Assembly (NCBI RefSeq): GCF_000236585.1
Contig: NC_017278.1
Location: 1,984,001 to 2,048,000 of the forward strand
Direction of reading: 5' to 3'
Source of the DNA: Thermus sp. CCB_US3_UF1
GTDB taxonomy: Bacteria; Deinococcota; Deinococci; Deinococcales; Thermaceae
DNA length: 64,000 nt
The translations under genes and the position numbers were made by a program. The notes beneath the pieces are model-generated. The model searched no databases and was not told the origin of the DNA. It saw nothing but the letters and a program-made list of their open reading frames with translations. Positions 48,238-58,334 of this stretch are shown here, one piece after another. The number at the start of each line of letters is the position of its first letter. The first letter of the stretch is position 1.

Positions 48238-50493
48238 ATGCCGGACGTCCACGGGGAGATCCTGGAGGCCCTCCGCCCCCACCTGGGGCCGAGGGCGGAG
48301 GCGGTGCTGGAAGAGGGGCTAAAGCGGCTAGGGAAGCGGCCTGCCGAGCTCACCCCCAAGGACGGGGCCTTTTTGCTCAAGGGCCTGGTCTTCCGCGAAC
48401 TCCAGGCCCGTATGCGCCCCGAGGAGGCCCGGCGGGTGGTGGAGGGGGTACTGGCCCGCTTGGAGGGCCAAGGGGGCTCCTTGGAGGAGCTGGAAGGGGG
48501 CCTGAAGCGCTTCGGCCTCTACGTGGACTGGCCGGAGGTGGCCCGGCTCAGGGCCCTGGTGAACCGGCTGCGCCAGGGGGAGGACCCCAGGCTTATGGCC
48601 GAGGGGCAGGCGCTCTTGGAGGCCCTGGAGGAGAAACTGGAGGAGGCCCTCCTGCGCCAGGCCAAGGACCTGGCCCACCTGGAGGAGTCCTTGGAGCGGG
48701 TGCGCCACCTGGGGGGGCCCAAGGTAAGGCGGCTGGAGAACCTGGTGGAAACCGTGCGCCAGGCCCACGCCGAAGGCCTTCTGGCCCAGGCGGAGGTGGA
48801 GCGGGCCCGGAGCCTGGCCCTGGAGCTGCGCAAGCTCCTGGAGTCCAGCGCGGTGCGCTCCCCCACCCTGCCGGAGATCGTCTTCGAAACCCAGGAGGTG
48901 GAGGAGGGGCCCAAGCACCCCACGGACGTCTTCGTCACCGTGGAAGAGGCCGCGGAGCTGGAGGGGGAGCTGGTGGTGGACCTGGAGGCCCTGCCCGAGG
49001 AGGCCAGCCAGCGCATCCAGGCCCTGGAGGTGGAGGAGGAAAGGCGGAAGCTGGAAGAGCTCCTGGCCCGGTACGGCCAGCTCCTGGGGCGGGCCACGGT
49101 GAGCCCCCTCCTGGCCGAGGTGGAGGCCCTCCTCGAGGCCGGCACCCCTGCAGGGGAGAAGCTTCGGGAGCTGGAGGCGGCCCTGCAGGAGGCCGAGCGC
49201 AACCTGCGAGCGGAGAGGCGGGCCCGGCTTATCCAGCTCCAGGAGGCCCTGCGCACCCTCCCCCTTCCCCAGAAGGCCAAGGTCCCCCTGGAGGGGGCCT
49301 TGCGCCTGGCCGAGGAAACCCTGGCCGAAGGGGGTTACCCCGACCTCCTCCCCCTGGAGGAGGAGCTGCGGCGCCTGGAGGAAGAGGCCCGCCGCCAGGC
49401 CCAGGAGGAAAGGCGGCTGGAGGAAGCCCGGGAGGGGCTCCTCAGGGAACTGACGGGAAAGGGGGAGGCCTTCCGCCCCCTGGCCGAGGAACTTAGGGCC
49501 CTGGCCAAAGAGGCCTTGGCCGAGGGGCTTGCCCGGATCCAGGCCCGCTACGCCGAGCTCCTCAAGGCCCAAGGGGAGGAGGCCGCCCTAAGGGCCAAGC
49601 TGGCGGAGGCGGGAAGCCGCCTCAAGGCCCTCCGCCTCGAGGCCGAGGCCCTGGGCCTAGGGGCCGAGGTGGAGGCCGCCGAGGCCCGCCTGGCCCAAGG
49701 GGAACTTCCCGACCTGGAGGGGCTGGAAGCCCGCCTGGCCGAGGCCCGGGCCCGCCGGCGGCAGGAGGCCTTGGAGGAGCTTTCCCGGCTCCAGGCCCTG
49801 GCGGAGCGCTTCCGCGGCTTTGGCGGGGAGGGGGTGCTCCGGGCCCTGGAGGAGGAAAAGGGCAAGCCCCTGCCCGACCCGGCCCCCATCGCCCGGGCCC
49901 TCCAGGCCCTGAAGCGCCGCCTGGAGGCCAAACGGGAAGAGCTCTTCACCCGCCTCACCGCCTTCTTCCAGGCCGAGGCCCGCCTCCAGGGCTTTCAAAG
50001 CGAAACCGCCCGCCGCCTCAGGCCCCTGCGGGAGGTGTTAAGAAGCGCCCAGGAGAAGCTACCCCGCCTGGGCCCCCAGGGCCTTCTCCAGGTGGAAAAG
50101 ACCCTGGGCCAGGCGGAGGAGCTGCTACGGGAGCTGGAAAAGGAGCAGGAGGCCGCCAAGAGCGTGCTGAAGGAGATCCGGGGAGCGGACCTCGAGGCCC
50201 TCCTGGGGGTGTTTGACCAGGGGGAAAAACCCCAGGACCTATCTCCCCTGCGCCTCCCGGGGGTGGAGGTCCTGGGCTTCTTGGACGAGGCCCTTCCCCT
50301 GCCCAAGGAAGCCCTGGAAAACTTCCGCCGGGCCCTGGACCGCCTGAACGAGGCCCTGGGCGGGGGACGGGGCCCGGCGGTGGTCCTCATGGGGGAGCGG
50401 GCCCTGATCCTGGCTCCCTGGAAGGGGAAGGGCCTGGTGGCCCTCACGGAGCGAAGCGCCCTTTCCGCCTTCCTGCAGGAGCTTTCCCGCTAG
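48238..50493 (+). CDS. Large coiled-coil protein of unknown function
   Basis: This 751-residue protein is extremely rich in Leu, Glu, Arg and Ala. A helical N-terminal part (1-202) is followed by a proline- and acid-containing hinge (about 203-260) and a long second coiled-coil (about 260-645). A compact C-terminal region (about 660-751) follows, in which PAVVLMGERALILAPWKGKGLVALTE looks like a small alpha/beta (perhaps roadblock-like) domain. There are no Walker motifs, so it is not an SMC ATPase. There is no signal peptide or TM segment, so it is cytosolic. Neighbours are mscS and rel. The function is unknown; a scaffold is the simplest idea. Confidence 0.8.
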   Translation: MPDVHGEILEALRPHLGPRAEAVLEEGLKRLGKRPAELTPKDGAFLLKGLVFRELQARMRPEEARRVVEGVLARLEGQGGSLEELEGGLKRFGLYVDWPEVARLRALVNRLRQGEDPRLMAEGQALLEALEEKLEEALLRQAKDLAHLEESLERVRHLGGPKVRRLENLVETVRQAHAEGLLAQAEVERARSLALELRKLLESSAVRSPTLPEIVFETQEVEEGPKHPTDVFVTVEEAAELEGELVVDLEALPEEASQRIQALEVEEERRKLEELLARYGQLLGRATVSPLLAEVEALLEAGTPAGEKLRELEAALQEAERNLRAERRARLIQLQEALRTLPLPQKAKVPLEGALRLAEETLAEGGYPDLLPLEEELRRLEEEARRQAQEERRLEEAREGLLRELTGKGEAFRPLAEELRALAKEALAEGLARIQARYAELLKAQGEEAALRAKLAEAGSRLKALRLEAEALGLGAEVEAAEARLAQGELPDLEGLEARLAEARARRRQEALEELSRLQALAERFRGFGGEGVLRALEEEKGKPLPDPAPIARALQALKRRLEAKREELFTRLTAFFQAEARLQGFQSETARRLRPLREVLRSAQEKLPRLGPQGLLQVEKTLGQAEELLRELEKEQEAAKSVLKEIRGADLEALLGVFDQGEKPQDLSPLRLPGVEVLGFLDEALPLPKEALENFRRALDRLNEALGGGRGPAVVLMGERALILAPWKGKGLVALTERSALSAFLQELSR

Positions 50494-50496
50494 TGC

Positions 50497-50502
50497 TACA
50501 CT
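50497..50502 (+). promoter_or_regulatory. Extended -10 of rel
   Basis: TGCTACACT contains the extended TGn motif plus TACACT, 8 nt before GTG 50511, with no Shine-Dalgarno site; the rel mRNA is probably leaderless. Confidence 0.55.
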
Positions 50503-50510
50503 AAAGGGTA

Positions 50511-52691
50511 GTGGTAAGCGCCTTGACCCTTTGGGAACGCCTGGAACCCCAGCTCGCCTACCTATCCCCCGCGGAGCGGGAAGGGGTGAAGGCGGCCTAC
50601 CTCTTCGCCGAGGAGGCCCACCGGGGGCAGCTGCGCAAAAGCGGGGAGCCCTACATCACCCACCCCGTGGCGGTGGCGGAGATCCTGGCCTCCTTGCGCA
50701 TGGACGCGGAAACCGTGGCCGCCGGCCTCCTGCACGATACCGTGGAGGACTGCGGCGTGGCCCCGGAGGAGCTGGAGCGGCGCTTTGGCCCCGGGGTGCG
50801 CCGCATCGTGGAGGGGGAGACCAAGGTCAGCAAGCTCTACAAGCTGGCCAACCTGGAAGGGGAGGAGAAGCGGGCCGAGGACCTCCGCCAGATGTTCATC
50901 GCCATGGCGGAGGACGTGCGCATCATCATCGTGAAGCTGGCCGACCGCCTGCACAACCTCCGCACCCTGGAGCACATGCCCCCCCACAAGCAAAGGCGCA
51001 TCGCCCAGGAAACCCTGGAGATCTATGCCCCCCTGGCCCACCGCCTGGGCATCGGCCAGCTCAAGTGGGAGCTGGAGGACCTCTCCTTCCGCTACCTCCA
51101 CCCCGAGGCCTACCACGCCCTCCTCTCCCGCATCCAGGAAACCCAGGAGGCGCGGGAGCGGGTGATCCACAGGGCCATGGCCATCCTGGAGGAAGCCCTG
51201 AGGAAGGACGAGCTCCTCCAGGCCCAGCTCCAGGGCTTTGAGGTCACGGGCCGCCCCAAGCACCTCTACTCCATCTGGAAGAAGATGGAGCGGGAGGGCA
51301 AGGCCCTGGAGCAGATCTACGACCTCCTGGCGGTACGGGTCATCCTGGACCCCAAGCCCGCCCCCACGGAGGAGGGCCAGGCCCTTCGGGAAAAGCAGGT
51401 CTGCTACCACGTCCTGGGCCTGGTCCACGCCCTCTGGCAGCCCATTCCTGGGCGGGTCAAGGACTACATCGCCGTGCCCAAGCCCAACGGCTACCAGAGC
51501 CTGCACACCACGGTGATCGCCCTGGAGGGCCTGCCCCTGGAGGTGCAGATCCGCACCCGGGAGATGCACCGAGTGGCGGAGTACGGCATCGCCGCCCACT
51601 GGCTTTACAAGGAGGGGCTTACCGACCCCGAGGAGGTGAAGCGGCGCATCTCCTGGCTCCGCAGCATCCAGGAGTGGCAGCAGGAGTTCTCCAGCTCCCG
51701 GGAGTTCGTGGAGGCGGTTACCCGGGACCTCCTGGGGGGACGGGTCTTCGTCTTCACCCCCAAGGGGCGGATCATCAACCTGCCCAAGGGGGCCACCCCG
51801 GTGGACTTCGCCTACCACATCCACACCGAGGTGGGCCACCACATGGTGGGGGCCAAGGTCAATGGCCGCATCGTCCCCCTCTCCTACGAGCTGCAAAACG
51901 GCGAGATCGTGGAGATCCTCACCGCCAAAAACGCCCACCCCTCCAAGGGCTGGCTGGAGTTCGCCAAGACCCGGAGCGCCAAGAGCAAGATCCGCCAGTA
52001 CTTCCGCGCCCAGGAGCGCCAGGAAACCCTGGAAAGGGGCCAGGGCCTCCTGGAGCGCTACCTGAAGCGGAAGGGCCTGCCTAAACCCACGGACAGCCAG
52101 CTGGAGGAGGCGGCCAAGAGGCTTGGCCTCCCCCCTTCCCCGGAGGAGCTTTACCTGGCCTTGGCCCTGAACCGCCTCACCCCCAAGCAGGTGGCGGAGA
52201 AGCTCTACCCCAAGGCCCTCCTCAAGCCGGAAAAACCCAAGCCCCCGCCCAAGAACCAGTGGGGCATCCGCTTGGAGCAGGACCTGCAGGCCCCCATCCG
52301 CCTGGCCTCCTGCTGCGAGCCCGCCAAGGGCGACGCCATCCTGGGCTTCGTCACCCGGGGGCGGGGGGTCACGGTGCACCGGGCCGACTGCCCCAACCTG
52401 CGGCGCATCCTCCAGGGCCCGGAGGCCGACCGGGTGATGGGGGCCTACTGGGAAGGGGTAGGGGGGAAGGTGGCCACCCTCGAGGTCCTGGCCCAGGACC
52501 GGGCCGGACTCCTCCGGGACGTGATGCAGGTGGTGGCCGAGGCGGGCAAGAGCGCCTTGGGCTCGGAAACCCGCATCCTAGGCCCCCTGGCCCGCATCCG
52601 CCTCCGCCTCACGGTGCAGGACGGGGAGCGGGAAAGCCTGGTCCAGGCCCTCAAGGGGGTGCGGAGCGTGGAGGAGGTGCGCTGGGTCTAG
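50511..52691 (+). CDS. rel: Bifunctional (p)ppGpp synthetase/hydrolase Rel
   Basis: This 726-residue RSH enzyme matches Thermus Rel. The HD hydrolase domain (about 25-180) shows YITHPVAVA, LLHDTVED and VKLADRLHNLRTL. The synthetase domain (about 220-370) shows RPKHLYSIWKKM, RVKDYIAVPKPNGYQSLHTTV and VQIRTREMH. Then come TGS (about 405-465), helical and zinc-finger-like regions (ASCCEP...CPNLRRI), and a C-terminal ACT domain (about 645-726). Both activities appear intact. GTG start 50511. The stop shares CTAG with the convergent yjbQ stop. Confidence 0.97.
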   Translation: MVSALTLWERLEPQLAYLSPAEREGVKAAYLFAEEAHRGQLRKSGEPYITHPVAVAEILASLRMDAETVAAGLLHDTVEDCGVAPEELERRFGPGVRRIVEGETKVSKLYKLANLEGEEKRAEDLRQMFIAMAEDVRIIIVKLADRLHNLRTLEHMPPHKQRRIAQETLEIYAPLAHRLGIGQLKWELEDLSFRYLHPEAYHALLSRIQETQEARERVIHRAMAILEEALRKDELLQAQLQGFEVTGRPKHLYSIWKKMEREGKALEQIYDLLAVRVILDPKPAPTEEGQALREKQVCYHVLGLVHALWQPIPGRVKDYIAVPKPNGYQSLHTTVIALEGLPLEVQIRTREMHRVAEYGIAAHWLYKEGLTDPEEVKRRISWLRSIQEWQQEFSSSREFVEAVTRDLLGGRVFVFTPKGRIINLPKGATPVDFAYHIHTEVGHHMVGAKVNGRIVPLSYELQNGEIVEILTAKNAHPSKGWLEFAKTRSAKSKIRQYFRAQERQETLERGQGLLERYLKRKGLPKPTDSQLEEAAKRLGLPPSPEELYLALALNRLTPKQVAEKLYPKALLKPEKPKPPPKNQWGIRLEQDLQAPIRLASCCEPAKGDAILGFVTRGRGVTVHRADCPNLRRILQGPEADRVMGAYWEGVGGKVATLEVLAQDRAGLLRDVMQVVAEAGKSALGSETRILGPLARIRLRLTVQDGERESLVQALKGVRSVEEVRWV

Positions 52692-53068
52692 AGGAGGCGG
52701 ACCCAGACCTCCCGCTCCCGCGGCCCATCAAACTCCGCCAAGAAGACCTGTTGCCAGCGGCCTAGCCTAAGCCGGCCTCCCTCGGCGGGGAGGAGGAGGT
52801 GGACCCCGGTGAGGAGGCTTTTCAGGTGGGCGTGGGTGTTGCCCTCCGCGTGGCGGTCCTTGGGGTGGAAGCGGGGGGCGAGCTCCGCCAGGCGCTCCAG
52901 GAGGTCGTGGGCCACCTGGGGGTCCGCTCCCTCCTGGACCAAGAGGCCGCAGGTGGTGTGGGGGACGAAGAGGTAAACCAGGCCGGTATGCCCCTCCAGG
53001 GCCTCCTCCACCGCCCGCGTGACGTTCACAAAGCCCTCCTGGGGCGTGCGGAAGCGAAGCCGCTTCAT
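52688..53068 (-). CDS. yjbQ: YjbQ/UPF0047 family protein
   Basis: This 126-residue beta-sandwich protein has VPHTTCGLLVQEGADPQV, EGNTHAHLKSLLTG and the C-terminal LGRWQQVFLAEFDGPRER motif with conserved His, Asp and Arg. Family members complement thiamin-phosphate synthase defects and the role is still debated. ATG 53066-53068 has TAGCCT (53081-53076) 7 nt upstream, so it is probably leaderless. It is a single-gene unit. Confidence 0.9.
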   Translation of the reverse strand: MKRLRFRTPQEGFVNVTRAVEEALEGHTGLVYLFVPHTTCGLLVQEGADPQVAHDLLERLAELAPRFHPKDRHAEGNTHAHLKSLLTGVHLLLPAEGGRLRLGRWQQVFLAEFDGPREREVWVRLL

Positions 53069-53084
53069 GCCCTATAGGCTACCC

Positions 53085-53876
53085 CTAGCCCAGGCGGGAG
53101 GTGCGCAGGTGGAAACTCTTGGCCACGGGGAAGGTGCGGTCCAAGGGGCCCAAGGCCTCCTCGGCCCAGGCCTTGAGCCGGGGCATGACCCGCCTGTGGA
53201 CCTCCGGGGGCACCCCTTGGGTGAAGGAGTAAAGCCGCTCCTCCAGGGCCTCCAGGGCCTCCCTTAGGGAGCGTTCCTCCCGCCAGGCCACCACCTGGCG
53301 GGCCTTGGGCCTTAGGCCCAGGCGCCGCAGGGCCTCCTCCACCTCCGCCAGGCGCCTTCGGTGCAGGCCCCGCTCCACCCGGATCCCTTCCGCCTCCACC
53401 AGGGCCCGCCAGCGTTCCTGCAGGGCCCACTCCTCCTCGGCCTCCACCTGGTCCCACCCTTCCAGGAGCACCCCCCCGGGCCTCAGAACCCTCAAGGCCT
53501 CGGCCAGGGCCCGGGGCCAGTCGGGGAGGAGGTGCCAGAAGTGGACCACGATGACCCCGTGCACGCTCTCGTCGGGCAGGGGGATGGCCCGGGCGTCCGC
53601 CTCCAGGAGCTGGACCTTCCGGGCCGCCCCCGCGATCTTCTGCCGCAGGACCTCCAGCATGGCGGGGTCCTTGTCCAGGGCCAGGTAGCGGTACCCCCGG
53701 GCGATGAGGGGAAGGGCGATGCGCCCCGTACCCACCCCCAGTTCCAGGAGTACGGGGTCTTCCCCCTTCCCCTGAAGGGCCGCGGCCAGGGCAGTGGCGA
53801 TGCGGCCTGCCACCTCCGGCGGGTAGGCCCGGAGGCGGTCGTAGGCGTAGGCCACCCGGGTAAGGGCGTTGGACAT
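53085..53876 (-). CDS. Class I SAM-dependent methyltransferase
   Basis: This 263-residue Rossmann-fold methyltransferase has motif I LLELGVGTGRIALPL (about 43-57), the acidic YLALDKDPAMLE end of strand 2, motif II ADARAIPLP and motif III LRPGGVLLEGWD. The N-terminal VAYAYDRLRAYPPE resembles ubiquinone/menaquinone-type (Methyltransf_11) enzymes. The substrate is unknown. The -10 TACAAT (53892-53887) precedes ATG 53876 by 10 nt. It is divergent from the RmlA-like gene. Confidence 0.85.
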   Translation of the reverse strand: MSNALTRVAYAYDRLRAYPPEVAGRIATALAAALQGKGEDPVLLELGVGTGRIALPLIARGYRYLALDKDPAMLEVLRQKIAGAARKVQLLEADARAIPLPDESVHGVIVVHFWHLLPDWPRALAEALRVLRPGGVLLEGWDQVEAEEEWALQERWRALVEAEGIRVERGLHRRRLAEVEEALRRLGLRPKARQVVAWREERSLREALEALEERLYSFTQGVPPEVHRRVMPRLKAWAEEALGPLDRTFPVAKSFHLRTSRLG

Positions 53877-53886
53877 GTCCCCCCTT

Positions 53887-53904
53887 ATTGTACTTGGGTA
53901 TACT
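53887..53904. promoter_or_regulatory. Divergent promoters of the methyltransferase and RmlA-like genes
   Basis: The leftward -10 TACAAT (53892-53887) and the rightward -10 TATACT (53899-53904) lie in a 35-bp gap. The rightward element is 7 nt before ATG 53912, a leaderless arrangement. Confidence 0.5.
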
Positions 53905-53911
53905 TCCCCCC

Positions 53912-54958
53912 ATGAAGGGCCTGATCCTGGCCGCAGGGCGGGGCACCCGCCTCCGCCCCCTCACCCACACCCGTCCCAAGCCCGTGATCCGGGTGGCGGG
54001 GCGGCCCATCATCCACTACGCGGTGGAAAACCTCCTGGAAGCCGGGGTGGAGGAGATCGGGGTGGTGGTCTCCCCGGAGACGGGAAAAGACATCCAAGAA
54101 GCCCTGGCCGGCTACCCCGTGCGCTACGTCCTCCAGGAGGAGCCCCAGGGCCTGGCCCATGCGGTGGCCGTGGCCCGAGGGTTCCTGGGGGATAGCCCCT
54201 TCGTCCTCTACCTGGGGGACAACCTCTTCCAAAAGGGGATCCGTCCCTTCCTCGAGGCCTTCCGCCAAGGGGTGAGCGCGGTCATCGCCCTGGTGCGGGT
54301 GGAAGACCCCAGGCAGTTCGGGGTGGCGGTGCTGGAAGGGAAGCGGATCGTGCGCCTTCTGGAAAAGCCCAAGGACCCCCCCTCGGACCTGGCCGTGGCC
54401 GGGGTCTACGTCTTCACCCCGGAGGTCCTCGAGGTCATCCAGGACCTCAAGCCCTCGGCCCGGGGGGAGTACGAGATCACCGACGCCATCCAGGGCCTTA
54501 TCGACCGGGGCCTAGAGGTGGTGGGGGTGGAGGTGGAGGGCTGGTGGAAGGATACGGGCCGGCCCAGGGACCTCCTGGACGCCAACCGCCTCCTCCTGGA
54601 GGAGCTCCTGCCCAAAGTGGAGGGCGAGGTGGAAGGGAGCGCCCTTACCGGGCGGGTGGTGGTGGCCCCAGGGGCCCGGGTGGTGGGGAGCACGGTCATC
54701 GGGCCGGCCTTCATCGGGGAGGGGGCGGTGGTGGAAGGCGCCTACATCGGCCCCTTTACCTCCTTGGGACCCGGGGCCAGGGTGATGCGCTCGGAGGTGG
54801 AGTACTCCATCCTGGAGGACTACGCCGTGTTGGAGGACGTGGCCTTGCGCCTGCAGGAGAGCATCCTGGGGGTAGGGGCGAAGGTCCAAAGCCGCCACGG
54901 CCTCCCCCGGGCCCACCGCCTCATCCTGGGGGACCTCTCCCAGGTGGAACTGGCCTGA
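53912..54958 (+). CDS. Glucose-1-phosphate thymidylyltransferase-like (long RmlA/StrD type)
   Basis: This 348-residue protein has an N-terminal nucleotidyltransferase domain (LILAAGRGTRLRPLTHTRPKPV, VLYLGDNLF with the metal Asp, EKPKDPPSDLAVAGVYVF, GWWKDTGRP) and a C-terminal left-handed beta-helix (about 255-320) built of hexapeptide repeats. This long form occurs in antibiotic-type and archaeal sugar nucleotide pathways and may have dual nucleotidyl/acyltransferase-like use. It probably makes dTDP-glucose for surface polysaccharide. Its TGA overlaps the birA ATG (TGATG). Confidence 0.87.
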   Translation: MKGLILAAGRGTRLRPLTHTRPKPVIRVAGRPIIHYAVENLLEAGVEEIGVVVSPETGKDIQEALAGYPVRYVLQEEPQGLAHAVAVARGFLGDSPFVLYLGDNLFQKGIRPFLEAFRQGVSAVIALVRVEDPRQFGVAVLEGKRIVRLLEKPKDPPSDLAVAGVYVFTPEVLEVIQDLKPSARGEYEITDAIQGLIDRGLEVVGVEVEGWWKDTGRPRDLLDANRLLLEELLPKVEGEVEGSALTGRVVVAPGARVVGSTVIGPAFIGEGAVVEGAYIGPFTSLGPGARVMRSEVEYSILEDYAVLEDVALRLQESILGVGAKVQSRHGLPRAHRLILGDLSQVELA

Positions 54959-55845
54959 TGGCCGGCCTCCTCCCCCTCCTCACCGAGGCCTACCAAAGCG
55001 GCGAGGCCCTGGGTAAGCGGCTCGGGGTAAGCCGAGCCGCGGTGGCCAAGGAGGCCAAGGCCCTAAAGGCGGAGGGCTTCCCCGTGGAGGTGGGCCGCAA
55101 GGGGTACCGCATCCAGCCCGGCACCCCCCTCCCCCACCTCTTCCACCCCCGGGGCAGGCTGGGAACCCCTTACCGCTACCTGGGCCGGGTGGGCAGCACC
55201 CAGGACGTCCTCCGGGCCTGGGCGGAGGAGGGGGCCCCCGAAGGCGCCCTGGTCCTGGCCGAGGTGCAGGAACGGGGCCGGGGGCGGCAAGGGAGGCCCT
55301 GGGAGAGCCGCCCCGGGGCAAGCCTCACCTTCTCCCTCCTCCTGCGGCCCAGGCTGCCCCTCCCTGCCTTGGGGCTTCTCCCCCTTCTCGCGGGCCTGGC
55401 CCTTTGGGAAGCCCTGGGCGTGGGGGGGCTCAAGTGGCCCAACGACCTCCTGGCCCCCGACGGTCGCAAGCTGGCGGGGATCCTCCTGGAGGCCAAGGCC
55501 GAGGGGGAGGAGGTGGCCTACGCCCTCCTGGGAGTGGGGATAAACGCAGCCTGGGCCCCTGCGGGGGCTGCGGCCCTGGCCGAGTTCTCCCCCTTCTCCC
55601 GGAGGGAGGCCCTGGAGGCCTTTCTGGAGCGGCTGGAAGCCCTCCTCCCCCTCTTGGAGGAGCCGGAAGCCCTCCTCCAGCGCTACCGAAGGGCCTCCTA
55701 CACCCTGGGGCGGAGGGTGCGGGTCCACACCCCCAGGGGCCCCGTGGAGGGCGTGGCCGAGGACCTCCTCCCCGACGGGAGCCTCCGCGTGGGGGGGGTC
55801 CGGGTGGGGGCAGGGGAGGTGGAGCTCCTCCGCCCCCAGGATTGA
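54958..55845 (+). CDS. birA: Biotin-[acetyl-CoA-carboxylase] ligase with N-terminal HTH
   Basis: This 295-residue enzyme has an N-terminal winged helix (about 1-60, SGEALGKRLGVSRAAVAKEAKALKAEG), the catalytic domain with GSTQDVL, ERGRGRQGRPWES (biotinyl-AMP loop), KWPNDLL and KLAGILLEA, and a C-terminal SH3-like domain. The HTH suggests it may also repress biotin genes, though none is nearby. It biotinylates AccB, which serves the accDA-encoded enzyme at 11678-13469. Confidence 0.95.
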   Translation: MAGLLPLLTEAYQSGEALGKRLGVSRAAVAKEAKALKAEGFPVEVGRKGYRIQPGTPLPHLFHPRGRLGTPYRYLGRVGSTQDVLRAWAEEGAPEGALVLAEVQERGRGRQGRPWESRPGASLTFSLLLRPRLPLPALGLLPLLAGLALWEALGVGGLKWPNDLLAPDGRKLAGILLEAKAEGEEVAYALLGVGINAAWAPAGAAALAEFSPFSRREALEAFLERLEALLPLLEEPEALLQRYRRASYTLGRRVRVHTPRGPVEGVAEDLLPDGSLRVGGVRVGAGEVELLRPQD

Positions 55846-55856
55846 GTGCCCCAGGC

Positions 55857-55886
55857 TTAGATTTCCCTCATCCTCTGTGCTAGGAT
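55857..55886 (+). promoter_or_regulatory. Promoter of the DUF2203 gene
   Basis: -35-like TTAGAT (55857-55862), an 18-bp spacer and an extended -10 TGCTAGGAT (TAGGAT at 55881-55886), 10 nt before ATG 55897. Confidence 0.5.
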
Positions 55887-55896
55887 AGGGTCAGGT

Positions 55897-56325
55897 ATGT
55901 TGGCCCGCATCTTCACCAAGGAAGAGGCCGATGCCCTCCTCCCCGAGCTGCGGCGGGTCCTCTCCCAGATGCGGCAGGCCCAGGAAGGGCTAAGGGAAGT
56001 ACAAAGAAGGCTTCCCGAGGCCCGGGGCCTGGAGCGGCGGGCCCTGGAGGAGGAGGCCCGCTTCCTCCTCGGCTCCCTGGAGGCGGATGCCCGGTACCTG
56101 GCCTCCTTGGGGGTCTTCCTCAAAGACCTGGAACGGGGCCTGGTGGACTTCCCTGCCCGGCTGGGGGGGGAGGTGGTCTTCCTCTGCTGGCAGGAGGGGG
56201 AGCCGGAGGTGGCCCACTACCACCCCCTCTCCGGGGGGTTCGCCCAGCGCCGCCCCCTGGGGGAAGCCCCTAGCGGCCTCCCCCTTCCCCCTGCCCACCC
56301 CGGCGAAAAGCGTCCAGGCGCCTAA
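55897..56325 (+). CDS. DUF2203 family protein
   Basis: This 142-residue protein begins RIFTKEEADALLPELRRVLSQMR, the DUF2203 start, then a helical hairpin and a beta segment (LKDLERGLVDFPARLGGEVVFLCWQEGEPEVAHYHPL). The family is widespread and has no known function. The C-terminus is Pro/Gly-rich. The last 56 bp overlap the convergent zincin gene, so the two may interfere at the RNA level. Confidence 0.82.
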   Translation: MLARIFTKEEADALLPELRRVLSQMRQAQEGLREVQRRLPEARGLERRALEEEARFLLGSLEADARYLASLGVFLKDLERGLVDFPARLGGEVVFLCWQEGEPEVAHYHPLSGGFAQRRPLGEAPSGLPLPPAHPGEKRPGA

Positions 56326-56668
56326 GGTCCTCCCGCACTAGCTCGTCCCGGCCCGCCAGGGACTCCAGGTGGTGGCGAAGCTCGTGCAACAGGGTCTCCC
56401 ACACCTCCCCTTCCCAGTCAAAACCAGGGCCGGCCACCTGGTGGAAGGAGCCGTAGTAGAGGGCGATGTGCCGCCCCAAGCCCTCAAACCCCCCCAGGGC
56501 CGAAGGGGGCCCGGGGTCCAGGTACTCCCCAAGCCGCCATACCCCTTCCAGGCCCGGCTCCCCCTTGGCCTGGGGCAGGACGTGCACCCCCTGCACCCCC
56601 CGCTTGAAGGCCTTGGGGATCTCGTCCCAAAGCCGGGCCACCAACTCCAGGAAGGCCTCGTAGGTCAT
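56270..56668 (-). CDS. Zincin-like metallopeptidase family protein (PF06262-type)
   Basis: This 132-residue protein begins MTYEAFLELVARLWDEIPKAFKRGVQGVHV, typical of the minimal zincin family. It carries HELRHHLE (about residues 95-102), an HExxH-like zinc motif in which the position after the first His is Glu, plus RHIALYYGSF. The activity is unproven in the family. It is encoded 9 bp after rlmH and overlaps DUF2203 by 56 bp at its 3' end. Confidence 0.75.
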   Translation of the reverse strand: MTYEAFLELVARLWDEIPKAFKRGVQGVHVLPQAKGEPGLEGVWRLGEYLDPGPPSALGGFEGLGRHIALYYGSFHQVAGPGFDWEGEVWETLLHELRHHLESLAGRDELVREDLRRLDAFRRGGQGEGGGR

Positions 56669-56677
56669 ACCGCCCCC

Positions 56678-58325
<1,648 letters not shown>

Positions 58326-58334
58326 GAGGTAGCC

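Noticed and set aside
48238-50493. SMC or RecN-type ATPase
   Set aside because: There is no Walker A, Walker B or ABC signature in the 751 residues, and no zinc hook in the hinge.
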